From Chaetoderma sp. LZ-2023a (taxonomy: Eukaryota > Mollusca > Caudofoveata > Chaetodermatida > Chaetodermatidae), in assembly GCA_034401795.1 (NCBI GenBank), contig CM067374.1, positions 131,597,206-131,661,205 on the forward strand: a stretch of DNA of 64,000 nucleotides, in the 5' to 3' direction. Positions 34,693 to 45,688 of this stretch are shown one piece after another. Numbering within the stretch: the stretch's first letter is position 1; the number at the start of each line of letters is the position of its first letter. Position numbers and translations under genes: made by a program. The notes under the pieces were generated by a model that made no database searches, was not told the origin of the DNA, and saw nothing but the letters and a program-made list of their open reading frames with translations.

Positions 34693-34895
34693 TGTAGGTG
34701 GGGCATAGAATACACCTTCCGTATCCTCTGTGTGTCGTAAGAGGCGACTAAAGGAGGTAAGGGTGAGGTAAGCCTGACAGAAACCTCGAGTGCTGAAGAC
34801 GGAGGTTCCAGGCCGCACAGCGCACTCTAATAAACCATGGATCCACGCACTTAACGCATATGATCATGTCGATAGCGCACGAATAGAAGAAGAAG
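34693..34895 (+). mobile_element. SINE inside the LINE
   Basis: About 200 bp ending in a GAAGAAGAAG tail. It is flanked by a duplication of about 16 bp (ATCAAGCAAATTTGCC at 34676-34691; ATCAAGCAAATTTCCC at 34896-34911). The GTCGTAAGAGGCGACTAAA block and a B-box-like GGTTCCAGGCC at about 34804 suggest a pol III promoter. I cannot name the family. Confidence 0.65.
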
Positions 34896-35065
34896 ATCAA
34901 GCAAATTTCCCAATGAGACAGATCGAAGCAGGCGTCCCCTAAGGCTCGGTACTTGGTCTACTCTTATTTTAATTTATATAAATGATCAATCTCATATCGA
35001 GAGCATCCTAAGATCATATGCCGCCGACACTGCATTATGCTGCCCCGTATTAGGAAACTATCATA

Positions 35066-35260
35066 ACACGCAAATTAAGAAATAGCTGCAACCAACTAAG
35101 CAATGATTTGTACATATATGAAGATTTACCAAGAAAAGTATATAACTTTATATAAAAAAACCCAAATCGATGTAAACATTATTGAAAGTATGCTTCTTTG
35201 TATTATCTGTCTATCTGTAAACCCGGTGATGATGTTGTTGATGCGGATGTGCACGATAGC
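35066..35260. other. Spacer, no feature
   Basis: Short AT-rich spacer; no gene recognised. Confidence 0.35.
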
Positions 35261-35726
35261 AACCACCGCATGGGCCACCAAGATGTGATCACTAAAACAT
35301 ATGGCTACATAATCAAAATTATTTGTTTACGTGTCAAATAGCCATTGCGGATCGAACGTGTTAGTACTTTGTGGCTGGTGGTTGTGTGCCCACCCGCCTT
35401 GAGAGTCGCCGTCTTATGCCCCGGGGGTTTGTGGTCTCTGTAGGTTGGTCTGGATATGTATTACAATGGCAGGCGTGTGATGAGTATGTTAACATTATTG
35501 ACTGGTGTGGTAAATGTGAGCTCTCTCTTTCTCTCCTTCTCCCTCCCCCCTCTCTCACCCTCCCCTCCATCTCTCTCCCTCTATTCCCCTTCTTTTCCCT
35601 CCCTCTCCCTCTCCCACTTCCTCACTCACTCTGTCACGCCCCCGCCTCTATCTCCCCCTCTTTTCCCCTCTATCTCTCTCCCTCCCTGTCTCCATCTCAT
35701 CTCTCTCCCTCCCTCCCTCCCTCCCT

Positions 35727-35757
<31 letters not shown>

Positions 35758-35864
35758 ATTCTGAATTTTGCAAATATAAATATATATTTTGTTGCTGGTG
35801 TCTAATAATTATGTAGGGAGCGGGCTAAAGTAAGTTGCTAGAACGTCAGCTCAATCCCATTGCC
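35261..35864 (+). repeat. CT-tract repeat, direct copy
   Basis: Starts AACCACCGCATGGGCCACCA and ends GCTCAATCCCATTGCC. In between are a GC-rich block around 35380-35440, a single-copy part, and a 240-bp CT-rich tract at 35519-35758. An inverted copy lies at 49029-49761. It has no clear coding region; long frames across the CT tract are repeat artefacts. Confidence 0.85.
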
Positions 35865-36409
35865 AAATGTTCTCTACGCAAATGTAACAGTCGAATACAA
35901 AAACATAGCAGTGTGAAAGGTGCAGAAACTGACTAAATCGCCTAACTTTTACTATCTTGAAAATAAAATCCACCTTTCAACGCTTTTTTCAGACATAGTG
36001 AATGCTGAATAATTGTAGAATTCAGCTCCTAAATCCGGCGTTTTCAAGTTTTGCATCACGTGACATACTTCACGAAACATACCACACATTTTGGCCCTGG
36101 CTTGTTTCGTGCTCTATTTCTTCCCTGGAAATACCAGTCGAATAAAAAATATACTCTATAGAACCAATTTGCTCCAACTTCTCACCCTGTCGAATACGAC
36201 CATTGCTAATGTCAGATTGCCAATTTTAGATATTGATGTGTGTATGATCAGGTTTTTAATTTATTTTCAAAATAAATTTATAAAATGATCCGGGCCATAT
36301 ATGATGTTTTTCTTGGTGATATTTGATACTTGTCCCTTTGGAATTCGATATCAACATATAACATGTTCGTAATATTATCTCACTATAGTGAACAAAATTG
36401 CAATACTCT
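35865..36409. other. Intergenic, no gene seen
   Basis: No feature recognised. Confidence 0.35.
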
Positions 36410-36540
36410 TGAAAAATTGTCCATTTGCGGGTCAAGCGAAGACAATTTCGAAAATCTATCACGTAAGTCACTGGCTCGATATGCGAGCTAGTCATTCCAA
36501 TGGCAATTTGTTGACATCCAGTCAGCAAATATTTATCTTA
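36410..36540. repeat. P-family repeat copy
   Basis: CCATTTGCGGGTCAAGCGAAGAC, then CACTGGCTCGATATGCGAGC and AGTCATTCCAATGGCAATTT, in family order. Confidence 0.55.
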
Positions 36541-36589
36541 TAAATTACAAAAAAAACAATGACTAAATAAATACAAAAATTGAAACTGG

Positions 36590-36890
36590 AATTTCTGCGA
36601 TCTAATTCCCACGGTAACTATACAAGTAAGCTTTTTATATATTTTTGAAACTAATTTAGCTGATGTTTGTTGCTGTCTATGATCGCAGCAGCTTCCAATC
36701 GAATTAATTTCAAAAGATTCAACAAAGTGTTTATTAAATTCTAGAATAACCAAAGACAGATAATTAGTACACTAGTGACGAAGCTTTCGACTTCGTGACA
36801 GAGCTATTATACTTCATTATGATTATGACGTCAGCTAACTACTGATGTAATTTAGTATGACGCATGACTAGAGTGATTCGAGATATATCT
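36590..36890. mobile_element. Foldback element, diverged left part
   Basis: TTTTTGAAACTAATTTAGCTG and CGAATTAATTTCAAAAGATT form the nested hairpin (36650-36720). The inner repeat (TTTATTAAATTCTAG) and a GACGTCAG-containing centre follow. The outer arm is worn or lost. Confidence 0.5.
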
Positions 36891-36893
36891 CTC

Positions 36894-37269
36894 AATGGAG
36901 GAATCCAGGTTTAGCTATGCCCCACCCAGAGTTAGCTAAGCTCCAGCCACGCTTTGCCCGTGTTGGGATAGCTAGATTGCTGCACTCTATGGCTCTCGAT
37001 GTCCGGAAAACTATACATGTAAGCTGTTGAATATTTTGAAACTAATTTGACGTGGTGATGTTGCTGCCTATGGCTACGTATGTCAGCAACCGCGCCCAGT
37101 CAAATTAGTTTTAAAATATTCAACAGGATATTTATTAAATGGTGGAGACATACAATGTGTACAACCTGACGGACTATTAAGCATTTAAGATGGACTAAAT
37201 CGAGTCATTCATGACTTAATTGATTTTGATCTCACCTTACGCGTCACGTAGTTGATTATGGCGTCATAT
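36894..37269. mobile_element. Foldback element split by the gypsy element, left piece
   Basis: The outer arm from GGAGGAATCCAGGTTTAGC, the nested hairpin at 37023-37126, the inner repeat (GGAGACATACAATGTG) and the centre up to GTTGATTATGGCGTCATAT are all in family order. The sequence continues after the retroelement at 46951. Confidence 0.75.
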
Positions 37270-38530
37270 TGTAGATATCGGATTGTCTAGTGGGAGTCAT
37301 GACCCGATGGACATCTTATATTTATAAGTAAGACCTTAGTAGAAATTAGTATCTTTTGAAAATACCAGGTGAGCTGAGAAGGGATAACATAGTATTGGTA
37401 GTGTACCGAGTAGTATGTGTTTGCACTGAGTGACTGAGGGCACTGAGTGGTAGTGTTTGCACTGGTTGACTGGATGACGTCACCAGTGACGAGGCAGAGG
37501 CGAAACTGGTATCGAAACTAGAACAGTATTAAGACTGAAAATGTAATGAAGTAGGGTGAGAATCGACGGTGCTGGCTTGATAGTATCTGTCGGTAAATGG
37601 ATAAATTAAGGATGAAAGTTGTTGCCATGGAATTAGCAAACAGTTGGTAGTATTCAACAGTTGGTCAGAATAAAGGTTTACAAAATAATAAGCAAGTAGA
37701 ACGCGATGGGAATCGATGAGAAGCGCTAAGTATAATGAGCGAATAACAATGGACTGACTGACCCGAAGCTCGACAACAACATCAGCTGGTGATGAGTCAT
37801 AGTGTCGATAGAAACTGACAGATCGCATCAAAGCCAGAACCGGCCCGAACCACCCAAACCACAAGTGCTAGGTAGAAAGCTCCCTCCCGAGGAGGGAGGG
37901 TCAGTGATTTAGTTGCTGAAAAAGACGTCATAATCTAGATATAGCCTATGAGCGAATGATGGAGAGGCGAAACCATGACGTAGTAGAATCGAAACTCAGG
38001 AGAGTATAAAAGGGCCATGTTGCTTTGTATCGAGAGCAGTCAGCCACGATCAGGAACTTGTAGTAGCGATAAGCTCTGTTCGAATTTAGTAAAGTAGGTC
38101 GGTCGGTATAGAGATAAACTCTGGTTGAAATTATTGTATGATTGAATAGAAATAGTTTGCTTAAACTTAGTATAAATGTATTCATAATTTTGTGACAGTA
38201 AAAGTCATCTTCTTGTGTACAGTTAGCGTAGTATTAAAGTCATCACATTGATAACTTCAAGGCAATAGTTTGTTGTGTTAACTCTGGAGTATACGGAAGA
38301 CCACCATATCGTTCCTCATCATACTGAAACTTAGTCAGATCAGGCCCGGATATCTATATAAATATTGTACGTTACATCTAGTTACGAGGCGAGCAGATAT
38401 TGGTCTTTTGTGTCTTGTGTAAAGTAGTTGTCGCAGCAACTTATCATACAAACTTTACGTAAGACGGGAAAGACGTTGTAATCAAGTCATAGTGTCATCA
38501 AAGTTGAAGATATAGGATCGAAAATCTTCA
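37270..38530 (+). repeat. 5' LTR of the gypsy element
   Basis: Starts TGTAGATATCGGATTGTC and ends AAAATCTTCA. A TATAAAAG box-like word lies near 38005 (GAGTATAAAAGGGCC). The matching copy is at 45689-46950. Confidence 0.95.
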
Positions 38531-38552
38531 GTGGCTTCGCTGCCAGGATCCA
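38531..38552 (+). promoter_or_regulatory. Candidate primer binding site
   Basis: TGGCTTCGCTGCCAGGATCC begins two bases after the LTR. The position and TGG start are right, but I could not match it to a particular tRNA. Confidence 0.45.
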
Positions 38553-38807
38553 GAGTAAAACAGTGAGTACATTAGAAGTAGATGGCCCAGGAACAGGGGA
38601 GACGAGCAGTAACGATAGTAGTCAAAGACGTAGCGGACCGGGTGGCAGATTTCTTGACAGTAGCGCAGCGATCAGAAGGCTGCCAAGTAACACAACACCG
38701 GGAGTATGGTAACGCTTCGGTTTGCAAGATAACCACTGCTATCAGCTGTCCCGAGCATCCGAGGGTGGGAAGCATAGTAGTTAGAATCAGTTACCGTTAG
38801 GACAAGA

Positions 38808-40376
38808 ATGGCAGAAAGGGGAGGAAGACCCGACCCGACGCTACCCCCATTAGAAAGAACACCGATGGAACTTAGGCCAGAAACAGTGGCCGCCATGAGG
38901 GTGATGGGGACGGCCATGGCGGGGGAAATCGTCACCAGCAGTGAAAGGCGTGAAACCGCTAGGGTGTACCGGCGTGAAATACGCGACAACATATACAGAA
39001 TACAGCCCTGCGATGGTGTGCTGCCGGAAGAGGTACGCACCTTTCTTGATGAGACCAGGAGGGTGTGTGTGGCCCACGAGGGACGGTTAGACGGCATACC
39101 AGTGTATGTAATAACAAGAGCGGCTAGGGGACCGTTGTCGAGGGTGATCGACGGGTTCATGGTGGGTAAACGACGAGAAGACGTGACGTACGAGGAGTTG
39201 GCAGGGTATATAACCAACAACTTTGTATCCACCAACGAGAGCGAAAGAATTAAATATGATCTCGAGAATATGAAACAACGCAGAAACGAGACGGTGATTA
39301 CCTTCAACAGGAGGTACAAGGAAGCTAGCAGCAGGGCCTACCCTGTTGAGAATGCAGATAATCAGCGTACCATTCTCGGTATATATTTGAGGGCTTTGAG
39401 CGACCGGGGGTTGAGCAAGCGCATAGTACGTAAACGAACCACCACCCTGGCCCGAGCAATCGAAATCTCCGAGGAGGAGGAAACCTGCAACGATTTGCTA
39501 AGAGCGATGCAGATTGAAGGGAGACGTGAAGAAGAAATGGAAGTAAATATGTTGGAGGAGGCTGAGGAGCGAGAGATATGGAGTGTCATGAAGAAACTGA
39601 AACAGCAGATAGCGGCACAATCGAAAATGATAGAGCAGCTATGCGGTATAGTCAGGGACTTGCAAACAAAAGAAGAAGCCCCGAAGCCAATAGCTCCCAG
39701 AAAGCAAGTGGTGAAGAAGGTGGTTCAACAACCACCGAAAAGACAGGTCACCGCCGAAAGAACCGCTCCAGCGAGAGATTTGAGCCACATTACATGTTAT
39801 AATTGTGGGAGAAAGGGCCATTACAAAGGTGATTGTAGCCAGCCGATGCAACCACCCCGTAATGCACCACGCAAGATAGCGCCACATCCTCGGCCACAGA
39901 GGCCACCGATGACATGTTTTCGATGTGGGAAGGAAGGCCACATGGCCCGAGATTGTGGGGACAATATGTTTGGTAACACGCCGTCCATAGTACAATGTTT
40001 TAGCTGCGGACATATGGGGCATTATGCTAGAGATTGTCCAAATAGAGGGCCAGAACCAAGCGGACGATGGCCTAGCAGACGACCCGAGAATAAGATAATG
40101 CGACGAGCGCCAAAACGTGCCGCCAACGAGGATTGGGACGTAGACGAAGTCGATGATAACCGTAGGGAACAACAGATATTTCCTAGGGAGTGTTCGAGAA
40201 ATGTGCGGATGGACTATAACAATTCGCGATGGGACAGTGAATACGAGGACAGAGATGGGTTCGTATTAACGGGTCCGGGGACCGACGCGTATGGTCGATA
40301 TGGTGGACGCGACACATCACCCCGACAGAATTCATATGCAGAAGCAGTGAGCAGTCGAAGGAGCCCGGTAAACTAA
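38808..40376 (+). CDS. Gag of the gypsy element (fossil)
   Basis: 522 codons from an ATG at 38808. The C-terminal third carries three zinc knuckles: CYNCGRKGHYKGDC near 331, CFRCGKEGHMARDC near 370 and CFSCGHMGHYARDC near 397. They are followed by a basic, Arg-rich tail. Three knuckles is more than most animal gypsy elements have. A short frame (38582-38800) precedes it and has no recognisable domain. Pol lies in another frame, as in many Ty3/gypsy elements that use frameshifting. Confidence 0.9.
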   Translation: MAERGGRPDPTLPPLERTPMELRPETVAAMRVMGTAMAGEIVTSSERRETARVYRREIRDNIYRIQPCDGVLPEEVRTFLDETRRVCVAHEGRLDGIPVYVITRAARGPLSRVIDGFMVGKRREDVTYEELAGYITNNFVSTNESERIKYDLENMKQRRNETVITFNRRYKEASSRAYPVENADNQRTILGIYLRALSDRGLSKRIVRKRTTTLARAIEISEEEETCNDLLRAMQIEGRREEEMEVNMLEEAEEREIWSVMKKLKQQIAAQSKMIEQLCGIVRDLQTKEEAPKPIAPRKQVVKKVVQQPPKRQVTAERTAPARDLSHITCYNCGRKGHYKGDCSQPMQPPRNAPRKIAPHPRPQRPPMTCFRCGKEGHMARDCGDNMFGNTPSIVQCFSCGHMGHYARDCPNRGPEPSGRWPSRRPENKIMRRAPKRAANEDWDVDEVDDNRREQQIFPRECSRNVRMDYNNSRWDSEYEDRDGFVLTGPGTDAYGRYGGRDTSPRQNSYAEAVSSRRSPVN

Positions 40377-40390
40377 GACGGAGAAAGCCG

Positions 40391-43300
40391 TTGGTGCAAG
40401 CACCGACCGAACGGTTTTTAATCCGTCTTCAAGTGGATTCTAACGGTCTAACGGATCAGGGTGAGTACTTGCATGCCTTAGTGGATACTGGTGCTAGCAC
40501 ATCCTTGGTTCGTAAAGATATCTGGCGTAGCATGTTAAAGGCTAGGCCTTTGAAAAGAGCGAAAACGCTCTTAGCCGTTAATGGTTCTCCCATAGAATTG
40601 TTGGGAGAGACCCAAGTAAAATTCAAGACCACCCGGCCTATTCCTAGTACGGTAGTAGCAAGATTGAGGCATGAATGTTTGCTTGGAGCGGATGCTTTGC
40701 ACTTGGGAAATGCAAAGATTGATTATCAGGCCAAAGTAGTAGTATGGTTTGGCCGGGTATATCCATTTCGGTATCCTTATAGAGAACAGACGAATTATGT
40801 CTATGAGAGTTGTAAGGAAACGACCAGATATAAAGATGTCGACAAAGTCTTGGGAGACTTTGCGGATATCTTTGATACGGCTCGTCCAAAGACACTTGGA
40901 TTGGTTCCCAAAGTGAAGTGTACGGTACTAACAGGAGATGCGTTTCCTATAAGGCAGAAAGCCTACCGTTTACCGCTGGCCAAGCAGTATATAGTCAAAA
41001 ACCAAGTGGCTGAGATGCTGGCAGCGGGCGTCACCCATTACATTGGTCCCTAAGAAGGACGGGGACACTAGGTTTTGTATAGACTACAGAAAATTGAATT
41101 CCGTATGTCATAAGGATAGTTATCCTTTGCCGAATATATTCGACATTTTTGATTCTATGGGGGGGCGCAACAATATTTTCTACTATGGACTTGAAGTCTG
41201 GCTATTGGCAGATACCAATGGACAGCCAAGACATAGAGAAGACAGCGTTCGTCTGTAGTGAAGGTCTCTTCGAATGGATTCGTGTCCCGTTTGGTTTTGC
41301 GAACTCAGGTGCCGTATTTCAGAGGGCAATGAATGATATTTTTCGAGAATTCGTGGGAAAATAACTGCATGTTTTCGTCGACGATATAGTCGTATATTCA
41401 CGAAATCCGACGGAACATGCACAGCAGTTGCGTAAGGTCATGCGTAGGATAAGAGAGTATAATCTTCAGGTTAAGAAAAAGAAGTGCGATTTTGCTAAGC
41501 CATCAGTTGATTTGTTAGGGTATCGCATTTCTGCACAAGGAGTAGCTCCTTAGGCTCAAAAGGTCAAAGTCATAAGGGAAATGTCACCCCCACGCGATGT
41601 GGGCGAAGTAAGGAGTTTCCTTGGGGCTACAGGTTATTACCGCTCCTGTGTGCAAGGCTATGCCGAAATTGCTAAGCCTTTAATAGAATTAACCAAAAAG
41701 TATAAACGTTTTGAATGGGGGCCGGATGAACAGCAAGCGTTCAAGAAATTACAGAACTTGCTGTGTAGTGAGACGGTTCTCACATATCCAAATTTATATG
41801 CCCCGTATAAATTGTATACCGATGCGTCTAGCTATGCGATAGGTGCAATATTGGTACAGGTAGATGATAATGGTGTAGAGCGAGTAATCCAGTATGTGAG
41901 CTCTACTCTGAAAGACAGTCAGTTGAATTGGCCTGTAATAGAAAAGGAAGCTTACGCTGTGATCTATGCGTTAAAGAAGCTTCGACCTTATCTGTTTGGT
42001 GCGCAGTTTAGCGTGTATACTGACCACAAACCCCTAAAGAGTTTGTTTGTGGGAGAGGTTAAGAACACGAAAGTGCAGCACTGGGCCGTACTGATTGCCG
42101 AATATGGATGTAAGATAGAATACATCCAGGGCTCGAAGAACATTCGAGCGGACATGTTGTCCAGGTTACGTCGTCCAGTGGAGGTCGCCACCTTAGATAC
42201 TGGCGATTTTGTCATACCGGATGTGGATGAGGGTGCGTTACCGCATGTCCCTCTAGAGACATTCGAGATTCCCTACGACGAGTTGTGTATCGAACAAACC
42301 AAAGAATACACGGAGTTGGTTAAGAACACCCCGGAAGAATACATGGTTAAGAATGGTATTCTGTATTCTTTAGTTACGCCCTCAGCGTTAGACGCTGAGT
42401 ACCCCAGAATCGTCTTACCTACCCTGTTCCGTGAGAAAGTGCTCCAGATGGCTCATGAACGAGCTGGTCACCAAGGTCTGCAGAAGACTATCGGTATGGT
42501 AAGGGATTCGTTTGTGTGGACATCTTTAAGGAAAGATGTGGTACGTATGCTTGAGAGGTGTACGACGTGCCAGGTCAATCGACCTGTCACTACTCGACCA
42601 AGGTACAGTGAGATGCCCATGGCCAATTATCCGAGTCAGATAATAGGCATGGATTTGATCGGTCCACTGTTGGAATCGAGTAAGGGTAATGTGTATATCA
42701 TGACGATCGTTGATCACTGTTCTGCGTGGGCAGAAGCATATCCGATTCCCGCTAAGACGTCTCAGAATGTTGAAGACAAGTTCTTCAACGAGTACGTCAC
42801 GCGTCATGGTGTCCCTGAGATAGTGGTAACTGATCAGGGAAAAGAATTTTGTTCTAAATCTCTGGAGGAACGATTTAAGGAACACGGTATAGATCATAGG
42901 CGATCGAGTCCATACCATCCACAGACAAATGGACGTACCGAGAGGTTCAATCGAACTCTTAAGGAGTTAATCCAGAAAGGGGTGAATAATGCATCTCGTA
43001 CATGGGAAGACGAGTTGGGTGCCACATTAACAGCATACCACAGTACTCGTCATTCCACGCTGGTGTATTTAAGGTGGGGGATACGGTGGTCGTAAAGGCT
43101 GAAGAGAGGATGAAATTGACCTCTCACAGTGACCCCGAGTATGAGATCTTTAAGATTAACGGGCCAGTGGCTCATGTCCGACATCAGAGATATGGGAAGG
43201 TGCGCGTACTTAATATAGCCAAGTTACACGTAGTCGACTCAGAGATGTGCTGGGACAAGGTACGACCACGCCCTGTTCGTAACCCCACAAAAGGTACGAA

Positions 43301-43745
43301 AGCTAGCCATCATCCGAGGGTGATGCAGACCCACGAGTCTGAAACCTTGCCAGTAGCTGGCAAGAATGCGACCCCTAGTGGGATGAATCCTAGGAAGCGG
43401 CCCACTTCTAACAATGAACCAAGGGTGAGCAAGGTGGGTAAGAGGGTTGAGAATAACATCAGTCAACCCGGTACAAGTGGCTATCGAAACCATGAGTCAC
43501 CCACCGAAACTCACGTGGTTACTCCTGACGCGATGATGGACACATCGGAGGAGGTACCCGAGAGTGTGCCGGAGCCAATGGAAACGCTGCCAGCACATCC
43601 ATACTTCCTGTGCAAGCGCAGTCATATGCCTGATGTCGAAACTAACACCAAGCGACTCAGGATCGGTGCTTTTGGGCGTGCTCTATACGATGACTTCATC
43701 GATCGTATAGATGCAGTCATACTGCGACATAGCCGCAGATACTGA
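40391..43745 (+). CDS. Pol region of the gypsy element (fossil)
   Basis: Domains in order: protease (LVDTGASTSLVRKDIW) near 40466, reverse transcriptase (DTRFCIDYRKLNSV near 41062; FVDDIVVYS near 41374), RNase H (LYTDASSYAIGAILVQ near 41812), and integrase with an HHCC zinc site (HERAGHQG near 42455) and core (IIGMDLIGPL, then IVVTDQGKEFC). A Pro/Thr-rich C-terminal tail ends near 43745. This is the standard gypsy order. The region is broken and is not a working polyprotein. Confidence 0.9.
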
Positions 43746-43840
43746 TCATTCTAACTTATACTCTGTACCAGTAAGCATCCTAATAGTGTCGCATAGTGTA
43801 TTTTGGCGAGGTTATATACTAGATTTGTCAGTGAGTAACC

Positions 43841-44158
43841 ATGTCAGTGTCAGCTTTATCCGCCGAAGCCGCTCTGGTTGCTCGCGCTATAGTGACCAAT
43901 ATTGCTAGTATATGTAACGAGGATGGGGATAAGATGCGTACGTTACTTATGAGGAGCATGCGGTTTGCTCTTAGAGATAACAAAATTAATGCCGGAAGAG
44001 TTGTACTTATGGCTGAAATCAGCAAGTGTTTGGTATCTGAATATGGGATAGACATAGTGCATTGGGTTCGAGTGCTGTTGTTGAGAAGCTTTATTAATCG
44101 CTGTATTTCTCACCAGGATCGGGTCGTGTGTGACCTGGTCAGAATGTCCTGGTGGTAA
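43841..44158 (+). CDS. Small post-pol frame of the gypsy element
   Basis: 105 codons between pol and the membrane-anchored frame. It is Ala/Ile/Arg-rich and predicted helical, with no recognised domain or signal peptide. It ends nine bases before the next frame. It may be the N-terminal part of an env-position protein or an accessory frame; its function is unknown. Confidence 0.5.
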   Translation: MSVSALSAEAALVARAIVTNIASICNEDGDKMRTLLMRSMRFALRDNKINAGRVVLMAEISKCLVSEYGIDIVHWVRVLLLRSFINRCISHQDRVVCDLVRMSWW

Positions 44159-44167
44159 ACCTAGAGT

Positions 44168-44953
44168 ATGTCAGGGTCAGTTAAGGGTCGACAAGACCCA
44201 CGTGCCCTGCATAGTAAGCATATTAACAAATACACAGATAGAAATTGCAATATGCAACTATCGGAGTCCAATGTAACCGCAAGTAGATTATTTGCCAATC
44301 GGAAAATCGGTGTGGTTTTGCAAACCTTCGGTGAGACTATGGAGATTCATTGTGACGGAAAACTGACGGACAGGTGTGACGTAAGTAATGGTGTGTATGC
44401 GTTGATGTCTGGAAAATGTGGTTATAGTGGGAAGGGTTGGCAATTCGAGCCGGTAGCGTCTTACAGTCGGACGTACACTCGAGTTAGCCTGGCCATTGAA
44501 ATGCCCCACTTGGATGTGACCGGCGTTCTAGATAAATCCATGATAGTAGAGCATTTGAAAATGCAACCCTGGGATCGTTTACAGAAATCTAAGTATGTGC
44601 CGCTAGCACCATTGTCCGCAATTGACTCGGTGATGGTCAATGGCATGGGGGTACGATCTTTTGTATCCTATTCGGCGGGCTCATTCGTAACTGTGCTCGT
44701 GATTATAATTGTTTTATATAAATGTGGATTACTTTCGCGCATGTGGAATTGGTTAAAATGCAAGCCACATGCGGCCCATAGTAGTGACAAACACACCGCC
44801 ATTCATATTACTGCACCAGCAGTTTCGGCCCCGCGGCCCCGGAAAACTGCAGTGATACCGGAGTCGCTGGGGTTGGCAACCGGGTCGTCGCCTAATGGTA
44901 TTCCGGGGACTGAGATCGACCCGACGGCTGCCGACTGGGTGGAGATGGAATAG
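44168..44953 (+). CDS. Env-position frame with one membrane segment
   Basis: 261 codons. There is no N-terminal signal peptide. The middle has a few cysteines (CDGKLTDRCDV, KCGYSGKGW). A single membrane helix (FVTVLVIIIVLYKCGLL) near residues 178-195 is followed by a basic segment and a Pro/Ala-rich tail of about 60 residues ending DPTAADWVEME. Position and single anchor suggest an envelope-like gene, as in errantivirus-type gypsy elements. No fusion peptide or furin site is visible, so this remains a position-based guess. It is a fossil like the rest of the element. Confidence 0.55.
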   Translation: MSGSVKGRQDPRALHSKHINKYTDRNCNMQLSESNVTASRLFANRKIGVVLQTFGETMEIHCDGKLTDRCDVSNGVYALMSGKCGYSGKGWQFEPVASYSRTYTRVSLAIEMPHLDVTGVLDKSMIVEHLKMQPWDRLQKSKYVPLAPLSAIDSVMVNGMGVRSFVSYSAGSFVTVLVIIIVLYKCGLLSRMWNWLKCKPHAAHSSDKHTAIHITAPAVSAPRPRKTAVIPESLGLATGSSPNGIPGTEIDPTAADWVEME

Positions 44954-45688
44954 TATGACAACGTGGTGGATCCTGATGAGGGTGTGGCTCGATTGGACAT
45001 ATCCATGTGACGTTGTGGAACCAACTTCATCTGCTGCGTGTGGAACACTGAATGGTGATGTACTTTATATCCGTGATATTATGAACTATATATGAACTTT
45101 AAGTAGGACTTATTATATGACCTGTAATGAATTTGCACTGTAGGATTAAGGTTTTGAACTCTAATATTGTGTCGTGACGACGACTCGTTACGACACGCGG
45201 AGTCGCTGCTGACCATGTTGTGCTGCTGGCAGTAGCGACAGTTATATTAATACACTGTGTAATATATATTCACTTATTTTAAATTGTATTGATTATTCAC
45301 TTTTATTGTTAAGTTACGCGTGTGGCGGGTTACGTCCACGGTTTAATGATGGTATTAATATGTTTCCGGGGACGATATACCGTTATCCGGACAAGTATGT
45401 ATGTATAGTCGTGCTGGGAATGGGTGGTCCATGCATGATACTCCATTCCTGGTGTAGAGCCGATTTCATAGTAACAATGCTTTATGTATAGGCGATCGTA
45501 TTTCCTAATTACAATGCTTTATGTATAGGCGATCGTATTCGTATGAATGGTACGTTTGGGTGTTGGATGTTATCCGTTCGAGGAGCCGCTGGTATAATGT
45601 AGTTTTGTTGTTGATGTTATACAACGAGTTAGTTAACGCACCCTTAAGGCCTTAAGAGGTGGTTAATTAACTTCGGTTGGTGGGCATC
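44954..45688 (+). other. Untranslated 3' part of the gypsy element
   Basis: 735 bp without a coding frame. It holds a 37-bp direct repeat (ACAATGCTTTATGTATAGGC, starting at 45474 and 45511). The polypurine tract is not obvious next to the LTR. Confidence 0.6.

Larger units (their letters stand above)
33866..35065 (+). pseudogene. LINE reverse transcriptase remnant, twice interrupted
   Basis: The first part (33866-34324) gives FNKAIESGIFPETLKTA, FQSDFRSGYSI and then SCIVLCDISKAFDKI, which is the conserved catalytic region (CDxSKAFD) of a CR1/L2/Jockey-type reverse transcriptase. A TTAA MITE interrupts it at 34329-34672 and a SINE at 34693-34895. The second part (34897-35065) continues with the region before and after 'GSVLG' (LIYINDQSH, then YAADTALC for the FADDT motif). 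It contains several stops and frame changes and is long dead. It may be the same family as the 2A-bearing piece at 30670. Confidence 0.75.

Noticed and set aside
35371-35805. 144-codon Ser/Pro/Leu-rich frame, and its inverted partner at 49129-49677
   Set aside because: Most of it is the CT microsatellite of the inverted repeat pair.
38531-38552. Naming the primer tRNA of the gypsy element
   Set aside because: Position and TGG start fit, but the sequence did not clearly match any tRNA 3' end that I know.
44168-44953. Confirmed envelope protein
   Set aside because: There is a membrane anchor and the right position, but no signal peptide, cleavage site or fusion peptide is visible, so it is called env-position only.
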